64,000 bases of DNA from Flavobacteriaceae bacterium (GTDB lineage: Bacteria; Bacteroidota; Bacteroidia; Flavobacteriales; Flavobacteriaceae). Positions 63,401 through 64,000 of this stretch are shown here, piece by piece; position 1 is the stretch's first letter, and each line of letters begins with the position of its first letter. The notes beneath the pieces are model-generated. The model worked only from the letters and a program-made list of their open reading frames with translations. It was not told the origin of the DNA and ran no database searches. The stretch spans positions 37,996-101,995 of the forward strand of contig JANQSO010000013.1 of the NCBI GenBank assembly GCA_028284005.1, read 5' to 3'. The translations under genes and the position numbers were made by a program.

Positions 63401-64000
63401 ACTGAGGCAGCAAATATCTCTTTCGATTGGGATTATGTCTTAAATGATCTACCAGGATTTGATAGTTTCGGATATTTACTAAATGGTGTTTATACACAAC
63501 TTACCGATCCGGGACTAGGAAACCAAAATGGTAGTGCTAATGTAGCAGTAGTTCCTGGTGATGTATTTGGATTCCGTTCACAAACTGATGACAACCTTTT
63601 CGGAAATAACGAAACGGTGATCTCTAACTTCATGCCTGGTTTTGAAGGACAGTTTGACCAAGCTAACTGGAACCTTTCTTTAACCAATTCGAATGGAGAC
63701 GCTTTCTTCGTGGAAGTAATTCCTGCAGGGCCACTATCGTTTGATGCTTGTGGTATCACTGTATTGGCTGTAGATGTAACAGAAGTTACTTGTGCAGATA
63801 TAGGAACTCCAATTACGGCGACTGTATTTGCAAGTGACGCAAGTGGAAACATTGCTTCTTGTACTTCAGTGATTACTGTAGTAGATCTTCTTGGACCAGA
63901 ACTTACTTGTCCTCCTGATCAAACTGTAGATCCTGGAGCAGGTAGCTTGTTCTATACTGTACCGGATTACTTCGCTACAGGTGAAGCTACTGCCGAAGAT
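60467..64000 (+). CDS. giant P-domain/HYR-repeat surface adhesin (3' end beyond window)
   Basis: The frame from the ATG at 60467 stays open for 1178 codons to the last base. A signal peptide ends near QSSAQ (residue 23). A proprotein-convertase P domain (about 43-200, INHTWAGDMEITLTGPGG) is followed by HYR modules (about 200-285, VIVCPSDIVAGTDPGAC; and from 285, ITCPDNITVDNDPGIC, interrupted by an inserted beta domain). A second P domain (about 520-672, ISHTWVGDIAITIESPAG) follows, then further beta domains and another HYR start (LTCPPDQTVDPGAG) at the cut. The protein is acidic and Gly/Thr/Asp-rich, typical of large T9SS cargo; the sorting domain would lie outside the window. Confidence 0.88.
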   Translation, partial: MKKITLIFMALIATTFMWQSSAQVTLTGSNNTVVGMPDDDPVGVSSLVNIAGAPAGATVADIEIDMAINHTWAGDMEITLTGPGGESILLVTRPGAPPGTAGDSSNLSSSFPITFSDGATVNAEDMGDTIPGGDVICEDDLICSFRPNVGVAPDTFADLAAAINAGSLTINGDWDVHVSDNAGGDFGDFAIPELRVSYYIGNPPVIVCPSDIVAGTDPGACGAIVNYTDAIALDVEDGVLVATQTSGPLMSGDEFPVGDTVVTYEVTDSDGNTVSCSFTVTVNDTEPAAITCPDNITVDNDPGICGAVVTYPDPLVVDNCFTGGGLVSGTYDQTITITNPALLSVNTFNFGGAVVGASGDATLEVRTFGDIDGTGGNEEAWTIDDEDANTVGMIGATGDFGDQCNTTLLETFTIPAALIDTWAADGQIDFTGSDLAGNINLTLCGGDFLELRLVYDWAIAGPPVTYNVLQGLPSGSVFPVGTTLTELEYIDIGGNSVTCTFEVTVNDVEAPVIACAGEPTTLTGSGSDSPALAIPDNDPAGISTTLTVTDDFTITDLNVDLDISHTWVGDIAITIESPAGTTAVIMDRPGVPATGFGCDGDDIVASLDDEAATPVEDECGAGIPTISGSFIPNNPLSVFDGESTMGDWILTVADNALGDFGTINTWGITYEYDAPIVPFDVVLDANGMASIPASDLILTATDNCGAVVVTTAGTPPVPGSLTTLFGSDNGGDPGGTVYFDVTVGPENINISDMDINTPDGGALTMDIYTLVGTYAGNENDAAAWGAPAASASGTGAGLDVPTNMVLGTPLVLNANTTYGMAIVLDGGHAHAYTNGDGTNENYSNADLTVDLGAATNVPFTGTIFSPRVFNGTFNYTTGTAPNLMVDFDCSQLGETLVDIMVTDSSGNSSFCTATVNVIDDTDPILVCWDATLELGPDGTLDVDPDALLAITDAVYDVMVIGSDDGSNLEGFTDFTVDITEAANISFDWDYVLNDLPGFDSFGYLLNGVYTQLTDPGLGNQNGSANVAVVPGDVFGFRSQTDDNLFGNNETVISNFMPGFEGQFDQANWNLSLTNSNGDAFFVEVIPAGPLSFDACGITVLAVDVTEVTCADIGTPITATVFASDASGNIASCTSVITVVDLLGPELTCPPDQTVDPGAGSLFYTVPDYFATGEATAED

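Noticed and set aside
61462..63852. Several 70-120 codon minus-strand frames opposite the adhesin
   Set aside because: They are low-complexity shadows (Ser/Pro/Val-rich) of the repetitive, T/G/D-rich adhesin reading frame, which stays open throughout.

Overview
The window is a chromosome segment of a marine-type member of the Bacteroidota, very probably family Flavobacteriaceae. Four things support this. Several proteins carry C-terminal type IX secretion (T9SS) sorting domains. Exact or near-exact Bacteroidota promoters are present (TTTG, about 19-21 bases, TANNTTTG), with AT-rich leaders that lack Shine-Dalgarno sequences. Typical flavobacterial neighbourhoods occur (rpmB-rpmG-DUF4295-ftsY-rimO, pyrG-yidC, guaA with a LysM lipoprotein). 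BshC is present. The genus cannot be named from the sequence alone. No rRNA, tRNA, CRISPR array, prophage or transposase gene is visible.

Layout. 1-6.2 kb: a small exported protein, sucC, lysA, an exported protein resembling the erythromycin-esterase/TIKI group, and a three-gene unit (HXXEE membrane protein, methyltransferase, SRPBCC protein). 6.2-20.8 kb, almost all on the minus strand: a nitronate monooxygenase-like enzyme coupled to a T9SS subtilase, mnmA, a MORN-type protein, yidC, pyrG, DUF3820 and DUF922 proteins, OsmC, a LysM/periplasmic-binding lipoprotein, guaA and bshC. 20.9-28.3 kb is accessory: M14 peptidase, a beta-lactamase-fold serine hydrolase, a DUF4345/WYL-regulator pair and a patatin lipoprotein, separated by unusual 7-base periodic repeats. 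28.3-35.4 kb: a TPR-CHAT protease-like protein converging on a TPR anti-sigma factor and an ECF sigma factor, with a divergent pair of exported proteins. 35.4-39.1 kb: a glycosyltransferase, a beta-propeller lipoprotein and a DUF2652 protein. 39.1-49.4 kb is housekeeping: rimO, ftsY, DUF4295, rpmG, rpmB, cinA, an Hpt protein, a FAH-family hydrolase, an exonuclease, a 2-oxoacid dehydrogenase E2, a family 2 glycosyltransferase and recR. 49.5-60.1 kb: a large T9SS beta-propeller, a sodium:solute symporter, a CoA-binding protein, an outer-membrane beta-barrel receptor, fabH and htpG. From 60.5 kb a very large P-domain/HYR adhesin runs off the end of the window.

Two things stand out. The first is a family of intergenic arrays with strict 7-nt periodicity, purine-rich on one strand (23449-23504, 25098-25132, 26691-26746, 28139-28335, 40427-40468, 40827-40867). 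Two of these arrays form inverted flanks around a four-helix-bundle (S23/IVP-type) gene placed exactly between ftsY and rimO, so it looks like a small mobile cassette. The second is the locus at 28.3-35.3 kb, which combines an exported, membrane-anchored CHAT protease-like protein, an ECF sigma factor, a membrane TPR anti-sigma factor and an exported beta-structured protein pair. It reads as a possible envelope protease-signalling module. Both interpretations are inference from sequence layout.
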